Source: an uncultured Oscillospiraceae bacterium (lineage in GTDB: Bacteria > Bacillota > Clostridia > Oscillospirales > Ruminococcaceae). Taken from it: 64,000 nt of DNA. The notes beneath the pieces were generated by a model that worked only from the letters and a program-made list of their open reading frames with translations, had not been told where the DNA came from and did no database searches. The stretch spans positions 1 through 64,000 of the forward strand of contig CAKSPC010000004.1 in assembly GCA_934481445.1 (NCBI GenBank), written 5' to 3'. How positions within the stretch are numbered: position 1 is the stretch's first letter; each line of letters starts with the position of its first letter. The position numbers were made by a program, and so were the translations under genes. Below, piece by piece: positions 1 to 9,634 of this stretch.

Positions 1-244
1 CGAAACCTTGAAAAACGACGCAGGCGCCTGCTCTGCCTTGCTGTGGTCGTCTGCTTTTTCATTTTTTAGGCTAACCGCTGAAAGGCGGTTCTTTTGTTTT
101 AAATGGCATCGTTTTTCATTTCGCAGTCGGAGCGACTGCGATTTCGCAAAGCGAAACCTTGAAAAACGACGCAGGCGCCTGCTCTGCCTTGCTGTGGTCG
201 TCTGCTTTTTCATTTTTTAGGCTAACCGGTGAAAGGCGGTTCTC
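1..244. repeat. Duplicated hairpin-rich intergenic repeat (two ~93-base copies, offset 151)
   Basis: Copies lie at 1-93 and 152-244 and differ at one clear position (78 versus 229) before they diverge. Each contains the self-complementary GCAGGCGCCTGC and ends with an AACCG/CGGTT-type hairpin (74-91 in the first copy) followed by a T-rich run, so each could work as a rho-independent terminator. Two more perfect hairpins separate the copies: CGCAGTCG/CGACTGCG with a GAG loop (122-140) and TTTCGC/GCGAAA with an AAA loop (142-156). The window edge may cut the first copy. The 70-residue open frame across it is rich in Arg, Cys and Phe and has no ribosome site, so it is not treated as a gene. Confidence 0.8.
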
Positions 245-609
245 TGTTTAAATAACATCTTATTATTTGGAAAGTCAGTCCGCTTCCCTGTTCGTTTGAT
301 CACAACCAACTAAAGGCGGCTGTAAATATTTTAAATGTATCTTCCACACTATCCGTGTTCCCAGTGCCATTACATGCAAAAAGCCCCGCCATGAAGAAAT
401 TGTTTTCATTCCGCGCGGGATATCCGCGCATTCACATAATCATTCCGCGGGGAATAAAATAAAGCGGCTGCGTTGTAAATCGACGCCGCCGAATCATAAA
501 AGTTTGCACACAATAATTCTGAATAAACCATTTTCGCAAAGACAATAATAATCGCAGGAAGAAAAAGCAAAGGCGCGTAAGACAGATATATAGAAAGGAA
601 TGATCTAAA
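245..609. other. Intergenic stretch upstream of mazF without recognisable gene
   Basis: No open frame long enough for a MazE/NdoAI-type antitoxin (about 80 residues) is present on the plus strand. A short palindrome, ATTCC-GCGG-GGAAT, occurs near 441-454. I see no convincing -35/-10 pair for the toxin gene; an AAAGGAA ribosome site lies just before its ATG. Confidence 0.5.
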
Positions 610-951
610 ATGTTAGTAAAGCGCGGAGAAATATACTATGCGGATCTGAGCCCCGTGGTCGGTTCGGAGCAGGGCGGCGTCCGTCCTGTGCTTATCGTAC
701 AGAACGATGTCGGGAACAAGCACAGCCCCACCGTCATCGCCGCCGCGATAACAAGCCAGAAAGAAAAATCAAAGCTCCCGACACATATTTCACTCAACGC
801 GTCCTCCTGCGGGTTGGCAAAGGACTCCGTCGTTCTTCTTGAGCAGGTTCGTACATTGGACAAAAGACGCCTTAAGGAGCGCATGGGCGAACTGGACAGC
901 GACGCCATGTCGCAGGTCAACAACGCATTATCGGTAAGCTTCGGGTTATAA
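610..951 (+). CDS. mazF: MazF/PemK family endoribonuclease toxin (NdoA/EndoA type)
   Basis: This 113-residue protein matches the size and pattern of MazF-type mRNA interferases, which cut single-stranded RNA at short motifs. The N-terminal [12 protein letters not shown] segment, the RPVLIVQND strand and the [12 protein letters not shown] segment near the C-terminus are family hallmarks. The ATG at 610 follows AAAGGAATGATCTAAA. Such genes normally sit directly behind a small antitoxin gene, and B. subtilis ndoA follows ndoAI. Here about 600 bases upstream hold no antitoxin, so it is either an orphan or paired with an antitoxin encoded elsewhere. It converges on the next gene, with a shared terminator between them. 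Confidence 0.93.
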   Translation: MLVKRGEIYYADLSPVVGSEQGGVRPVLIVQNDVGNKHSPTVIAAAITSQKEKSKLPTHISLNASSCGLAKDSVVLLEQVRTLDKRRLKERMGELDSDAMSQVNNALSVSFGL

Positions 952-955
952 AAAC

Positions 956-989
956 AGCCGCCGTTGGTTGAACGGCGGCTAATTTTATT
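956..989. terminator. Bidirectional terminator between mazF and the AI-2E permease
   Basis: A perfect 10-base-pair stem, AGCCGCCGTT (956-965) with AACGGCGGCT (971-980), has a five-base loop and is followed by AATTTTATT on the plus strand. It is preceded by an A-run that gives a T-run on the minus strand. It separates two converging genes. Confidence 0.85.
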
Positions 990-992
990 CCG

Positions 993-2351
993 TTACTTTT
1001 TTTCGGGGATATCGCTCTTTCGCAGATGCTGCTCCGCAAAGTCCGCGACTCTTCCCGTATAATCGTCCGTGTCCGTCGGGAGCTTTTTCTTTTCAAGCCT
1101 GCCCGCAATGAACTCCGCGAACAGCAAGTAGAACACCGCAAACACAGGCGCGCCGAGAAGCATTCCAACAACGCCGAACAGACCGCCGCCGACTATGATG
1201 GAAACAAGCACCCATATTGCGGGCAGACCCATCGTTTCGCCGAACAGGAACGGCTTGATAACATTTCCGTCGATCTGCTGAAGCACAAGAACAAATATCG
1301 CGAACCAAATAACCTTTATCGGATCCACCAGCAGTATCAGGATGCCGCATGGTATCGCCCCGATAAACGGGCCGAAGAACGGGATAAGGTTCGTAACGCC
1401 GCACACCACTGCGATAAGCATGGGATAAGGCATACCCATTATCATCATGCCTATCAGCATTGCGATGAAGATTATCAGCGCGTCAAGCAGGTTGGAGATG
1501 ATATATTTATTAAAAATGTCGTTGCTTCTTATGCAGCCGGAGAAAAATCTCTCGCACTTTTCGCTCTTGAACAGCGCGAAGAAAATCTTCTTTATCTGTC
1601 CCAGCAGGCGTTCCTTGCTGTAAAGCAGGTATATCGCGATAACGAAGCCGATTATGATATTTTTAAGCGCTGTTACTATCGAGGTGATGATCTTGAAAAC
1701 TCCCGAGGATACGTTTCCGAGAATATCCGAAGCCATCGGCTGCACCATCTCGGCTATTTTGTCCAGCAGGTCCGCGAGGTTATTGAACTCGGCGGAAAGG
1801 AGCTTTGCAATATCGGGGTTATTCGCAAAGACATCCTGCAGCAGATCATCCACCTTGGAAATATACGCCGGCATCTGATCCGCAAGATCAACGATACTTT
1901 TCGCGACATTCGGCACGATCGCAACGAACATTCCCGTTATCGCCGCGAGAATGATGATATACGTCATCACTATTGAAAGCACCCTTGCGGCGGCGCGGCG
2001 CTTATGGGTCTTTTTCTCCATGCTCGGGGAGTGTTTTTCGATCTGCTTTACAACTGCGCTGTCGCCCATGGGGGTTTTGTGGAGCTGCTTCATGACGATT
2101 CCCTCCGCAGGGGGAGCAGTCTCCTTCAGCTTTCTGAAAACCTTGTTTTCAAACAGCATCATCAGCGGATTGAGGATATATGCGATAACAATACCGCATA
2201 TAATCGGTGCGGCAACGGCGCCTATCCACGAAAAACCGTTCGCGAAAGAATCAAATTTGAATACAAACACAACGAACAGCACCGCCACGGCAATGACAAT
2301 AAGGCAGTACGCAGCGATGGTCGTGTATTTTCTGTTCCAGTTAAGCTTCAT
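993..2351 (-). CDS. AI-2E family transporter (YtvI/PerM-like membrane protein)
   Basis: The 452-residue polytopic protein has several hydrophobic segments and the long conserved central region of the AI-2E exporter family. The stretch IAVVCGVTNLIPFFGPFIGA with the following LILLVDPIKVIWF is typical. Family members include permeases and sodium/proton antiporters, so the substrate cannot be read from sequence. An insert of about 40 charged residues (roughly 85-125) follows the second membrane segment. The ATG is preceded by AGGAG at good spacing. A promoter at 2392-2420 drives it as a single gene. Confidence 0.85.
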   Translation of the reverse strand: MKLNWNRKYTTIAAYCLIVIAVAVLFVVFVFKFDSFANGFSWIGAVAAPIICGIVIAYILNPLMMLFENKVFRKLKETAPPAEGIVMKQLHKTPMGDSAVVKQIEKHSPSMEKKTHKRRAAARVLSIVMTYIIILAAITGMFVAIVPNVAKSIVDLADQMPAYISKVDDLLQDVFANNPDIAKLLSAEFNNLADLLDKIAEMVQPMASDILGNVSSGVFKIITSIVTALKNIIIGFVIAIYLLYSKERLLGQIKKIFFALFKSEKCERFFSGCIRSNDIFNKYIISNLLDALIIFIAMLIGMMIMGMPYPMLIAVVCGVTNLIPFFGPFIGAIPCGILILLVDPIKVIWFAIFVLVLQQIDGNVIKPFLFGETMGLPAIWVLVSIIVGGGLFGVVGMLLGAPVFAVFYLLFAEFIAGRLEKKKLPTDTDDYTGRVADFAEQHLRKSDIPEKK

Positions 2352-2391
2352 ATATATCTCCTGATTATGGTCTCGTTTATGCTTTTATATA

Positions 2392-2420
2392 ATATTACCA
2401 TAAAGCGGCGGCATTGTCAA
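2392..2420 (-). promoter_or_regulatory. Sigma-A type promoter for the AI-2E permease
   Basis: On the minus strand TTGACA (2420-2415) is followed after 17 bases by TAATAT (2397-2392), about 45 bases upstream of the start codon. Confidence 0.75.
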
Positions 2421-2594
2421 CGAAAAAAACATCACTTTTGCCATTTTCCGAAAAAAACATAAGCCAACATCTTTTTGTAACGGATTACATGGCATAAGAT
2501 TACAGCTTTGTGGTATAGCTCTCTTTTACCTGTCAAATGGATTTGAACCAATTTGTTATGATTGCACGAAAATCAAAAACATAGCAAAAAGTTA

Positions 2595-2623
2595 TTGACA
2601 AAATCGCCAAAACACTGTATAAT
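2595..2623 (+). promoter_or_regulatory. Perfect-consensus promoter for a small RNA
   Basis: TTGACA (2595-2600) and TATAAT (2618-2623) both match consensus exactly with a 17-base spacer. No coding gene begins directly behind it; a terminator follows about 130 bases later. Confidence 0.85.
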
Positions 2624-2629
2624 TAAATC

Positions 2630-2757
2630 AAACAAAAGGACCGGAAAACCTCCGACTCATTTGTTTTGTTTAGTTGTCTCCTTTCTTTTGTTCTACACAT
2701 AATTATTATTTTACTTTGCGGTTTTCCGTCCTGAGCCTTCTGAGGCTCTTTTTTTTT
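2630..2757 (+). ncRNA. Candidate small RNA (~128 nt) with CU-rich anti-Shine-Dalgarno segment
   Basis: The unit has a consensus promoter in front and an intrinsic terminator at its end (GAGCCT-TCTG-AGGCTC at 2733-2748, then nine T). Its 5' part, GGACCGGAAAACC (2638-2650), pairs with GGTTTTCCGTCC (2720-2731) over 12 base pairs with one bulged C. The enclosed ~69 bases are U/C rich and little structured and include TCTCCTTTCTTTT (2678-2690), complementary to AAAGGAG-type ribosome sites. AACAAAAG (2631-2638) can also pair with CTTTTGTT (2685-2692), which would mask that segment or form a pseudoknot. I do not recognise an RNA family: it lacks the SRP loop motif and has no inner helices like 6S RNA. 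It could also be a leader or attenuator for ymfF, but that gene has its own promoter behind the terminator. Confidence 0.6.
2733..2757 (+). terminator. Intrinsic terminator of the small RNA candidate
   Basis: A six-base-pair stem with loop TCTG is followed by an uninterrupted T-run at 2749-2757. Confidence 0.85.
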
Positions 2758-2779
2758 GCTAATTTTCACATTAAAGGGG

Positions 2780-2808
2780 TGGAAATAACGCGGCGATTAT
2801 GCTATAAT
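2780..2808 (+). promoter_or_regulatory. Extended -10 promoter for the ymfF-ymfH-lgt-folD operon
   Basis: TATAAT at 2803-2808 is preceded by TGC, an extended -10. The -35 position holds only the weak TGGAAA (2780-2785). The start of ymfF is about 45 bases downstream. Confidence 0.6.
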
Positions 2809-2853
2809 AAATTATAAATGCATTAGATGCGTTTTATTATAATTTTATAAGGA

Positions 2854-4140
2854 ATGATCAAAATTTTTGAAAGAAAACAGATAGGAAACGGCGTCTGGTT
2901 TAACAAAATAACCGACAGCCGCTTTAAGATCAACAAAATATCCGTAGGATTTTATACGGATATTGCGGAGGACGGCGCGCTATCCCGCGCGGATTTCGCG
3001 CTGGTGCCATACTGCCTGACGGACTGCTGCGCGAAGTACCCCGACTACAAGTCGCTGTCGATACGCTTTGCGGAGCTTTACGGCGCTTCCCTTTCGGACA
3101 ACATCTCCTTTGCGGGGAGCAGACGCTACACATCACTTGCGATATCCGCCCTTGACGACAAATACGCCCTCGAGGGCGAAAAACTCGAGCGGGAAAGCTG
3201 CGGGCTGCTTATCGACTGCCTGCTTGATCCGCTGGCTTCCGACGGCGCGTTTGACGAAAACCTTGTTCGCCTGATGAAAACCGAGCTTATAGACTCTATC
3301 GACAGCGTTATCAACGACAAGCGCTCCTATGCGATAAAGCAGGCGGCGCGCACCGCTTTCGTCGGCGAGCCGCATGAGCTTCCCGTAAACGGCACCCACG
3401 AGGAAGCCGAGAATGTCACCCCGCAGAGCGCATACGCGGCGTACCGCAGTATGCTGGAGCGCGGCCATATCGAAATATTCTGCGTCGGCTGCAGCAATTT
3501 CTCCGAAAGCGAGGAGCTGCTGACAAAGGCAATAGGCAAAATCAACCGCCATGACATATGCGAGCCGTATTCCGCGCCCTCTTCCCTCAAAGATAAGCCC
3601 GCCGAGGTGACGGAAACCGCGCCCATGCAGCAGGCGATAACAAGGCTTTACTTCAAGGCGCCCGAAATGACCGACCGCTATGCAAACACGCTTTTCGGCA
3701 TGATACTCGGCGGCATGACCACGTCGCGCTTCTTTGAAAACATCCGCGAAAAGCAGTCGCTGTGCTACTACTGCTCGGGATTCGCAGACCGCATGAAGCG
3801 CACGCTGATCGCAAACTCCGGCGTTGAACCGCAGAACATCAGGCGCACGCAGGAAGCCATCATGAAAGAGCTTGACAATATCAAGGAAAACGGCGTTACC
3901 GAGGACGAAGTTCAGCGCGCGAAACTTGAGGCGCTGAACGATATCTCTTCCCTTTACGACAATGTAGGAACGATAGGAAGCTGGTATCTCGGGCAGGTGA
4001 CCGACGGAGTATTCATGACCCCAGAGGAATACACAGAAAATATTATGGCAGTGACCGCCGAACGTATTCAGGCGGTGAGCAGGCTGTACACGCTGGATAC
4101 GATATACACCCTCTGCCCCGAGGAGGCCGCAAATGACTGA
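2854..4140 (+). CDS. ymfF: M16 family peptidase-like protein YmfF (probably inactive subunit)
   Basis: The 428-residue protein is of the pitrilysin/insulinase (M16) fold but has no HxxEH zinc motif in the N-terminal half, as known for YmfF-type partners. It overlaps by 8 bases the gene for an active M16 protein, so the two probably form a heterodimer. In Bacillus the ymfF/ymfH pair is linked to elongation factor P modification. The C-terminal half has the family's FFENIREKQSLCYY segment. The start is uncertain: AAGGA directly abuts the ATG at 2854, which is closer than usual. Confidence 0.85.
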   Translation: MIKIFERKQIGNGVWFNKITDSRFKINKISVGFYTDIAEDGALSRADFALVPYCLTDCCAKYPDYKSLSIRFAELYGASLSDNISFAGSRRYTSLAISALDDKYALEGEKLERESCGLLIDCLLDPLASDGAFDENLVRLMKTELIDSIDSVINDKRSYAIKQAARTAFVGEPHELPVNGTHEEAENVTPQSAYAAYRSMLERGHIEIFCVGCSNFSESEELLTKAIGKINRHDICEPYSAPSSLKDKPAEVTETAPMQQAITRLYFKAPEMTDRYANTLFGMILGGMTTSRFFENIREKQSLCYYCSGFADRMKRTLIANSGVEPQNIRRTQEAIMKELDNIKENGVTEDEVQRAKLEALNDISSLYDNVGTIGSWYLGQVTDGVFMTPEEYTENIMAVTAERIQAVSRLYTLDTIYTLCPEEAAND

Positions 4141-5398
4141 AAAAATTACAAGCAGCATCATCGGTGAAAGCTGCATAAAATATGTTCACCCCTGCGGAGT
4201 TACCGTGTTCATGCTTCCGATGAAGGGATATTCCACCGTAACGGCGCAGTTTTCCGTTAAATTCGGCTCGCAGGACAGCCGCTTCCGCATAGGCGGCGGG
4301 GACGAGATAACCATTCCCGACGGCACCGCGCATTATCTTGAGCACAAGCTTTTCGAGAGCGAGGAAAAGGACGCATTCGCGCTTTTCGCGCAGACCGGCG
4401 CGTCCTGCAACGCGGGCACAAGCTACGACTACACCGTGTATTATTTCAACTGCGCCGAGAATTTCGCGAAGAACCTTGAAATCCTCCTCGGATTTGTTCA
4501 GCAGCCCTATTTCACCCCCGAAAACGTCGAGAAAGAGCGCGGCATAATCGAGCAGGAAATAACCATGTATCAGGACAGCCCCAACTGGCGCGTTATCATG
4601 GAGCTGCTCAGCGGCGTTTACAGCGAAAACCCCATAAAGACGGACGTTGCGGGCACCGCCGAGAGTATATCGCATATCACCGACAAAATGCTCTATGACG
4701 TGTACAACGCATTCTATAACCCCGCGAATATGTACCTTTGCATTGCAGGCAATTTTGACCCCGACGAAGCGATAAAGGTATGCGAAAAGTGCCTTAACGA
4801 CCGCAAGCCACTCGACCTCGAAACGATACCGTTCACCGAACCGTATGAGGTCGCGAAAAAGCGCACGGAAATATCCATGCAGGTTGCGAAGCCGCTGTTT
4901 GCGATAGGCTTCAAGCGCCCCGACGCGGACGGCTGCGAAGCCCTCGAGGAATATATCTACTACAACATCATTTTCGACTGCATTTTCGGAGATATGTCGG
5001 ATTTCTACACCCGCATGAGGGACGAGGGATATCTCAACGATTCCTTTGGCGACGCCGTTTTCAAGGGCAGGGGCTATGTCATGCCCTACGCCGTCGGCGA
5101 AAGCGACGACCCCGACCATGTGCTCGACGAAATGAAGAAAGAGCTCAAGAAGTTCAAGGCGGAGCCTCCCACCCGCGAAATGTTCAGCCGAATCAAAAAG
5201 GCGACCTACGGTGACTGCGCACGCTCTTACAATAATGTAGAAGCCACCGCGCAGACCCTCTCTGACGCTGCGCTTGCGGGCACATCGCCGTTTGCAAACA
5301 TCGAAGCGGCGGCGGGCGCAGAGTACGAAAAAATGCTTGAAAAGCTCGCGGAGCTGGACGTGGAAAATGTCTGCCTGTCGGTCATCCGACCGCTCTGA
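4133..5398 (+). CDS. ymfH: M16 family zinc peptidase YmfH
   Basis: This 421-residue protein carries the inverted zinc motif HYLEH (His67, Glu70, His71) with a downstream EREQ-like glutamate segment (ERGIIEQEITMYQD) that supplies the third ligand, so it should be catalytically competent. It starts inside the end of ymfF (ATGACTGA overlap), which implies translational coupling and complex formation. The EF-P modification role is by analogy with Bacillus YmfH; no efp gene is in the window. lgt follows after 18 bases in the same operon. Confidence 0.88.
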   Translation: MTEKITSSIIGESCIKYVHPCGVTVFMLPMKGYSTVTAQFSVKFGSQDSRFRIGGGDEITIPDGTAHYLEHKLFESEEKDAFALFAQTGASCNAGTSYDYTVYYFNCAENFAKNLEILLGFVQQPYFTPENVEKERGIIEQEITMYQDSPNWRVIMELLSGVYSENPIKTDVAGTAESISHITDKMLYDVYNAFYNPANMYLCIAGNFDPDEAIKVCEKCLNDRKPLDLETIPFTEPYEVAKKRTEISMQVAKPLFAIGFKRPDADGCEALEEYIYYNIIFDCIFGDMSDFYTRMRDEGYLNDSFGDAVFKGRGYVMPYAVGESDDPDHVLDEMKKELKKFKAEPPTREMFSRIKKATYGDCARSYNNVEATAQTLSDAALAGTSPFANIEAAAGAEYEKMLEKLAELDVENVCLSVIRPL

Positions 5399-5416
5399 CG
5401 AAAGGAGATAATATAA

Positions 5417-6547
5417 ATGACAGCACTGTTGCAGGCGGCCACCGCTGTAACGCAGGAGATAGAAGTTGAATTTCCGAACCTGTTCGGCGGACTTGCCATA
5501 AATTATTACAGGGGGTTCACCCTCTTCGGCATACCTATCTACTGGTACGGCGTGCTAATCACCATCGGCGTTGTGCTTGCGTATCTTTACGCAATGCACC
5601 GCACAAAGGACCTCGGTTTAAGCAAGGACAGGGTGTTCGACGTAGTATTTGCGGCGCTTATCGGTGGATTTCTCGGCGCGAGAATTTACTACTGCATATT
5701 CACGACCCTTGACCCAAATTCGGGCATGAACTATGATATCGTGACGGTATTCACAGGGATCCGCGACGGCGGACTTGCCATCTATGGCGGTATAATCGGA
5801 GGATTTCTTGTCGGGTTCATCGCCTGCAAGATACGCAAGGTGAATTTCTTCGCCATGTGCGACCTTGCTTCGTTCGGCTTCCTTATCGGGCAGACGATAG
5901 GCCGCTGGGGTAATTTCGTAAATCAGGAAGCCTACGGCGCCGTTGCCGACCCCGACTGGCTTTTCGGCATGACGGGAACAATTATCTCGCAGAGCGTTGA
6001 AGCGGGCGCGGTAGTTCATCCCTGCTTCCTTTATGAGAGCGTTTGGTGCCTGCTGGGCTTTATCGGGCTGCATTTCTATTCAAAGAAGCTGCGCACCTAT
6101 GACGGCGAAATTTTCCTGCTGTACATCGCATGGTACGGCCTCGGCAGAGCGTTCATCGAGGGACTTCGCACGGACAGCCTGATGATCGGCGATTACAGGG
6201 CTTCTCAGCTTCTTGCGGCGGCATCGTTTGTTGTTGCAACGGCGCTGTTCATCGTATTCAAGATAATCACCGAAAAGAAGCAGATACCGCTTTATGTCAA
6301 CACCGAAGCGTGCAGGGAACAGCTTGAACACGACCGACTTGAAGCCGAGGAAGCCAAGGCTAAAAAGGCGGCAAAGAAAGCCGAGAGAGAGGGCGTTGCA
6401 CCAAGCATACTTGATGAAAGCGCAGACGAAATCACCGATGAAACCGAAAGCGCCCCCGAAGAAAATACAGAAACAGCAGAAGAAACTGACGAATCAGAAA
6501 CAGAAAACGAGAGCGAGGAAAACGAAAATGGCAGCGAAGATAATTGA
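5417..6547 (+). CDS. lgt: Prolipoprotein diacylglyceryl transferase with acidic C-terminal tail
   Basis: Lgt moves diacylglycerol from phosphatidylglycerol to the lipobox cysteine of preprolipoproteins in the cytoplasmic membrane. The signature [13 protein letters not shown], the [13 protein letters not shown] segment and about seven hydrophobic segments identify it. The protein is 376 residues, about 80 longer than usual. The extra tail begins near residue 295 with a Lys/Ala/Glu coiled-coil-like part and ends in an almost purely acidic Glu/Thr/Asn-rich stretch. The folD start and its ribosome site lie inside the tail's coding region. The ATG at 5417 follows AAAGGAGATAATATAA. Confidence 0.95.
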   Translation: MTALLQAATAVTQEIEVEFPNLFGGLAINYYRGFTLFGIPIYWYGVLITIGVVLAYLYAMHRTKDLGLSKDRVFDVVFAALIGGFLGARIYYCIFTTLDPNSGMNYDIVTVFTGIRDGGLAIYGGIIGGFLVGFIACKIRKVNFFAMCDLASFGFLIGQTIGRWGNFVNQEAYGAVADPDWLFGMTGTIISQSVEAGAVVHPCFLYESVWCLLGFIGLHFYSKKLRTYDGEIFLLYIAWYGLGRAFIEGLRTDSLMIGDYRASQLLAAASFVVATALFIVFKIITEKKQIPLYVNTEACREQLEHDRLEAEEAKAKKAAKKAEREGVAPSILDESADEITDETESAPEENTETAEETDESETENESEENENGSEDN

Positions 6548-7370
6548 CGGAAAGGCGGTATCCGCCGCAGTTAAGGAGCAGGTGCGCGCAGAAATAGAGC
6601 GCGACAAGCTTGACATAGGCCTTGCGGTTGTAATTGTGGGCGATGACCCCGCCAGCCGCGTGTATGTAAACAACAAGAAAAAGGCGTGCGAGGTTTGCGG
6701 AATAAAGAGCTACGAATACGCTCTCCCCGCCGAAACAAGCGAGGAGCAGCTCCTTGAGCTTATCGACGCCCTCAATGCAGACGACAAGGTAAACGGCATA
6801 CTTGTTCAGCTTCCCCTCCCCCGCCATCTCGACGAGGAAAAGGTCATAAAGCGCATTTCCCCGCTCAAGGATGTTGACGCATTCAGCGCGGAGAATGTCG
6901 GCAAGATAATGATAGGCAACTACGCGTTCCTGCCCTGCACTCCCGCGGGCTGCATGGAACTTATCCACAGCACGGGCATTGAGGTTAGCGGAAAGGAATG
7001 CGTTGTCATCGGACGCAGCAACATCGTCGGCAAGCCCATGGCAATGCTGCTTCTCCATGAAAATGGCACAGTCACAATCTGCCACAGCCGCACAAAGGAT
7101 CTCGCCGAAGTATGCCGCCGCGCGGATATTCTCGTTGCAGCGGTCGGAAAGCCCAACTTTGTTACAGCGGATATGGTCAAGGACGGCGCGGTAGTTATCG
7201 ACGTTGGTATCAATCGCCTTGATACCGGCAAGCTCTGCGGCGACGTGAAGTTCGACGAAGTAAGCGAAAAGGCAGGATGGATAACCCCCGTTCCCGGCGG
7301 CGTAGGCCCCATGACCATCGCAATGCTGATGAAGAACACAGTAATGGCTAAGCGCATTCAGAGCAAATGA
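6528..7370 (+). CDS. folD: Bifunctional methylenetetrahydrofolate dehydrogenase/cyclohydrolase
   Basis: FolD interconverts 5,10-methylene-, methenyl- and 10-formyl-tetrahydrofolate, supplying formyl units for purine synthesis. The 280-residue frame beginning [11 protein letters not shown] has the catalytic YVNNKKKAC segment, QLPLPRH, the cofactor loop [11 protein letters not shown] and the C-terminal [17 protein letters not shown] longer in-frame reading from 6294 is rejected because its extra 78 residues are a basic shadow of the Lgt tail. The true ATG at 6528 has GAGGAAAA upstream and overlaps lgt by 20 bases. Confidence 0.96.
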   Translation: MAAKIIDGKAVSAAVKEQVRAEIERDKLDIGLAVVIVGDDPASRVYVNNKKKACEVCGIKSYEYALPAETSEEQLLELIDALNADDKVNGILVQLPLPRHLDEEKVIKRISPLKDVDAFSAENVGKIMIGNYAFLPCTPAGCMELIHSTGIEVSGKECVVIGRSNIVGKPMAMLLLHENGTVTICHSRTKDLAEVCRRADILVAAVGKPNFVTADMVKDGAVVIDVGINRLDTGKLCGDVKFDEVSEKAGWITPVPGGVGPMTIAMLMKNTVMAKRIQSK

Positions 7371-7543
7371 ACAAGAACGAAAAATCATTCCTGCGCAACG
7401 CAGTGATACTCACCCTTGCGCTGCTGGCGATAATACTGTTTATGCCCGAATGGGGCGCTATGCAGGTGGTCATAGTGCTGCTTGTGGCAATACTCGCCGT
7501 GGCGCAGTGGGCGCTGTTCATCTACATAAAAAAGAATAAATGA
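7367..7543 (+). CDS. Small two-segment membrane protein (58 residues)
   Basis: An ATGA overlap with the folD stop starts a 58-codon frame. It encodes a short basic N-terminus ([10 protein letters not shown]), two hydrophobic segments (about 11-27 and 32-52) separated by MPEWG, and a Lys-rich C-terminus (IKKNK). The overlap, the amphipathic layout and a terminator right behind the stop support a real gene. No family is recognised. Confidence 0.7.
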   Translation: MNKNEKSFLRNAVILTLALLAIILFMPEWGAMQVVIVLLVAILAVAQWALFIYIKKNK

Positions 7544-7548
7544 ATTAT

Positions 7549-7577
7549 CGGGTCGTCTTATGGCGGCCCGATTTTTT
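7549..7577 (+). terminator. Terminator of the ymfF-folD operon
   Basis: CGGGTCGTC (7549-7557) pairs with GGCGGCCCG (7562-7570) over nine base pairs including two G-U, followed by ATTTTTTATTT. Confidence 0.8.
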
Positions 7578-7596
7578 ATTTGCTTCGTAGATATAC

Positions 7597-7627
7597 AAAA
7601 ACGGCATGGTGAAGAACACCATGCCGT
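7597..7627 (-). terminator. Terminator of the oadG-oadB operon
   Basis: A perfect 11-base-pair stem, ACGGCATGGTG (7601-7611) with CACCATGCCGT (7617-7627), is flanked on its low-coordinate side by AAAA. On the minus strand the stem therefore ends in a T-run, 18 bases after the oadB stop. Confidence 0.88.
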
Positions 7628-7644
7628 AGTTTATTATATTTTTA

Positions 7645-8904
<1,260 letters not shown>

Positions 8905-8922
8905 GCTTTAGTATCCTTTCTT

Positions 8923-9435
8923 TCAGAACGGGCGGGTGTTCTCGCCGATGCCTGCAAGGCTCCATGCGGAACGTGTCCTGTTATCTCTGCGCTTTACGTT
9001 CCTGATGGTGTATGCGGTGCCCTCTTCCGCTGCGTATGCAGCAACTGCGGCACTGATAACAGCCATTATCTCCTCGTCGCTGTCGGACTCGGATACAGCC
9101 TCTTCAACAACGGGTGCGGGGGCAGGCGCGGGAGCCGCAGCAGCGGCAGCCTTCTTGGCAGCTTCTGCCTTGTTCTTCTTGTTCTTATCGATCGACTGGA
9201 AGATAGTACCCATCAGCCAGAATATAAAGATCAGTATTGCAAGGATGAAGAATACGACCAGAATACCCGTTAAGGTGATGATTCCTACCGAGCCCCAGTA
9301 ATCGGGGTCAGCGATCTGCTGCTGTGCAATGGTCTGAGATTCCGTGGCAGTATAGGACTGAAGTCTGTCTATAACGCCCGCGGTGGCCTCGGAGCTGTTC
9401 GCGGCAGCCGATAGAAGGGATAGCGCGATGTTCAT
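8923..9435 (-). CDS. oadG: Sodium pump decarboxylase gamma subunit-like protein
   Basis: This 170-residue protein has one membrane helix (about 50-75), an Ala/Pro-rich linker (APAPAPAPVVEE) and a C-terminal segment EEIMAVISAAVAAYAAEEG...RNVKRR seen in OadG-type subunits, which anchor the decarboxylase complex. The ATG at 9435 is chosen over a longer reading from 9483 because GGAGAC lies correctly in front of it and the longer form would start at the promoter. A biotin carrier domain with an MKM motif is absent, although that gene usually sits between gamma and beta. Confidence 0.8.
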   Translation of the reverse strand: MNIALSLLSAAANSSEATAGVIDRLQSYTATESQTIAQQQIADPDYWGSVGIITLTGILVVFFILAILIFIFWLMGTIFQSIDKNKKNKAEAAKKAAAAAAPAPAPAPVVEEAVSESDSDEEIMAVISAAVAAYAAEEGTAYTIRNVKRRDNRTRSAWSLAGIGENTRPF

Positions 9436-9492
9436 ATTATGTCTCCTTTTTATTCCTCGGGAAACCGAGTTATAATCTATCAAATCAAAATT

Positions 9493-9521
9493 ATTATACT
9501 ATATTTCAGCGAAAAATTCAA
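9493..9521 (-). promoter_or_regulatory. Promoter for oadG-oadB
   Basis: TTGAAT (9521-9516) and TATAAT (9498-9493) on the minus strand are separated by 17 bases, about 58 bases before the oadG start. Confidence 0.8.
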
Positions 9522-9634
9522 CCGCTTATTTGAGATTTTTTTGACAAAGTTTCAGGTGCATTTTTCGCTAATTTGTACAAATCAACAAAATTTATGTCAA
9601 AAAAACATCAATTTTGCCGCTATTTTTCCGAATA

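Noticed and set aside
8..220. 70-residue frame across the terminal repeat
   Set aside because: Composition is improbable (Arg/Cys/Phe runs), no ribosome site, and it follows the repeat's hairpins, so it is a by-product of the repeat.
1026..1976. 316-codon plus-strand frame over the AI-2E gene
   Set aside because: Shadow of a clear transporter gene; the sequence is His/Arg/Tyr-rich and lacks domains or a ribosome site.
6294..6527. 78-residue N-terminal extension of FolD
   Set aside because: It is the +1 shadow of the Lgt acidic tail, very basic and without homology; the ATG at 6528 has a proper ribosome site.
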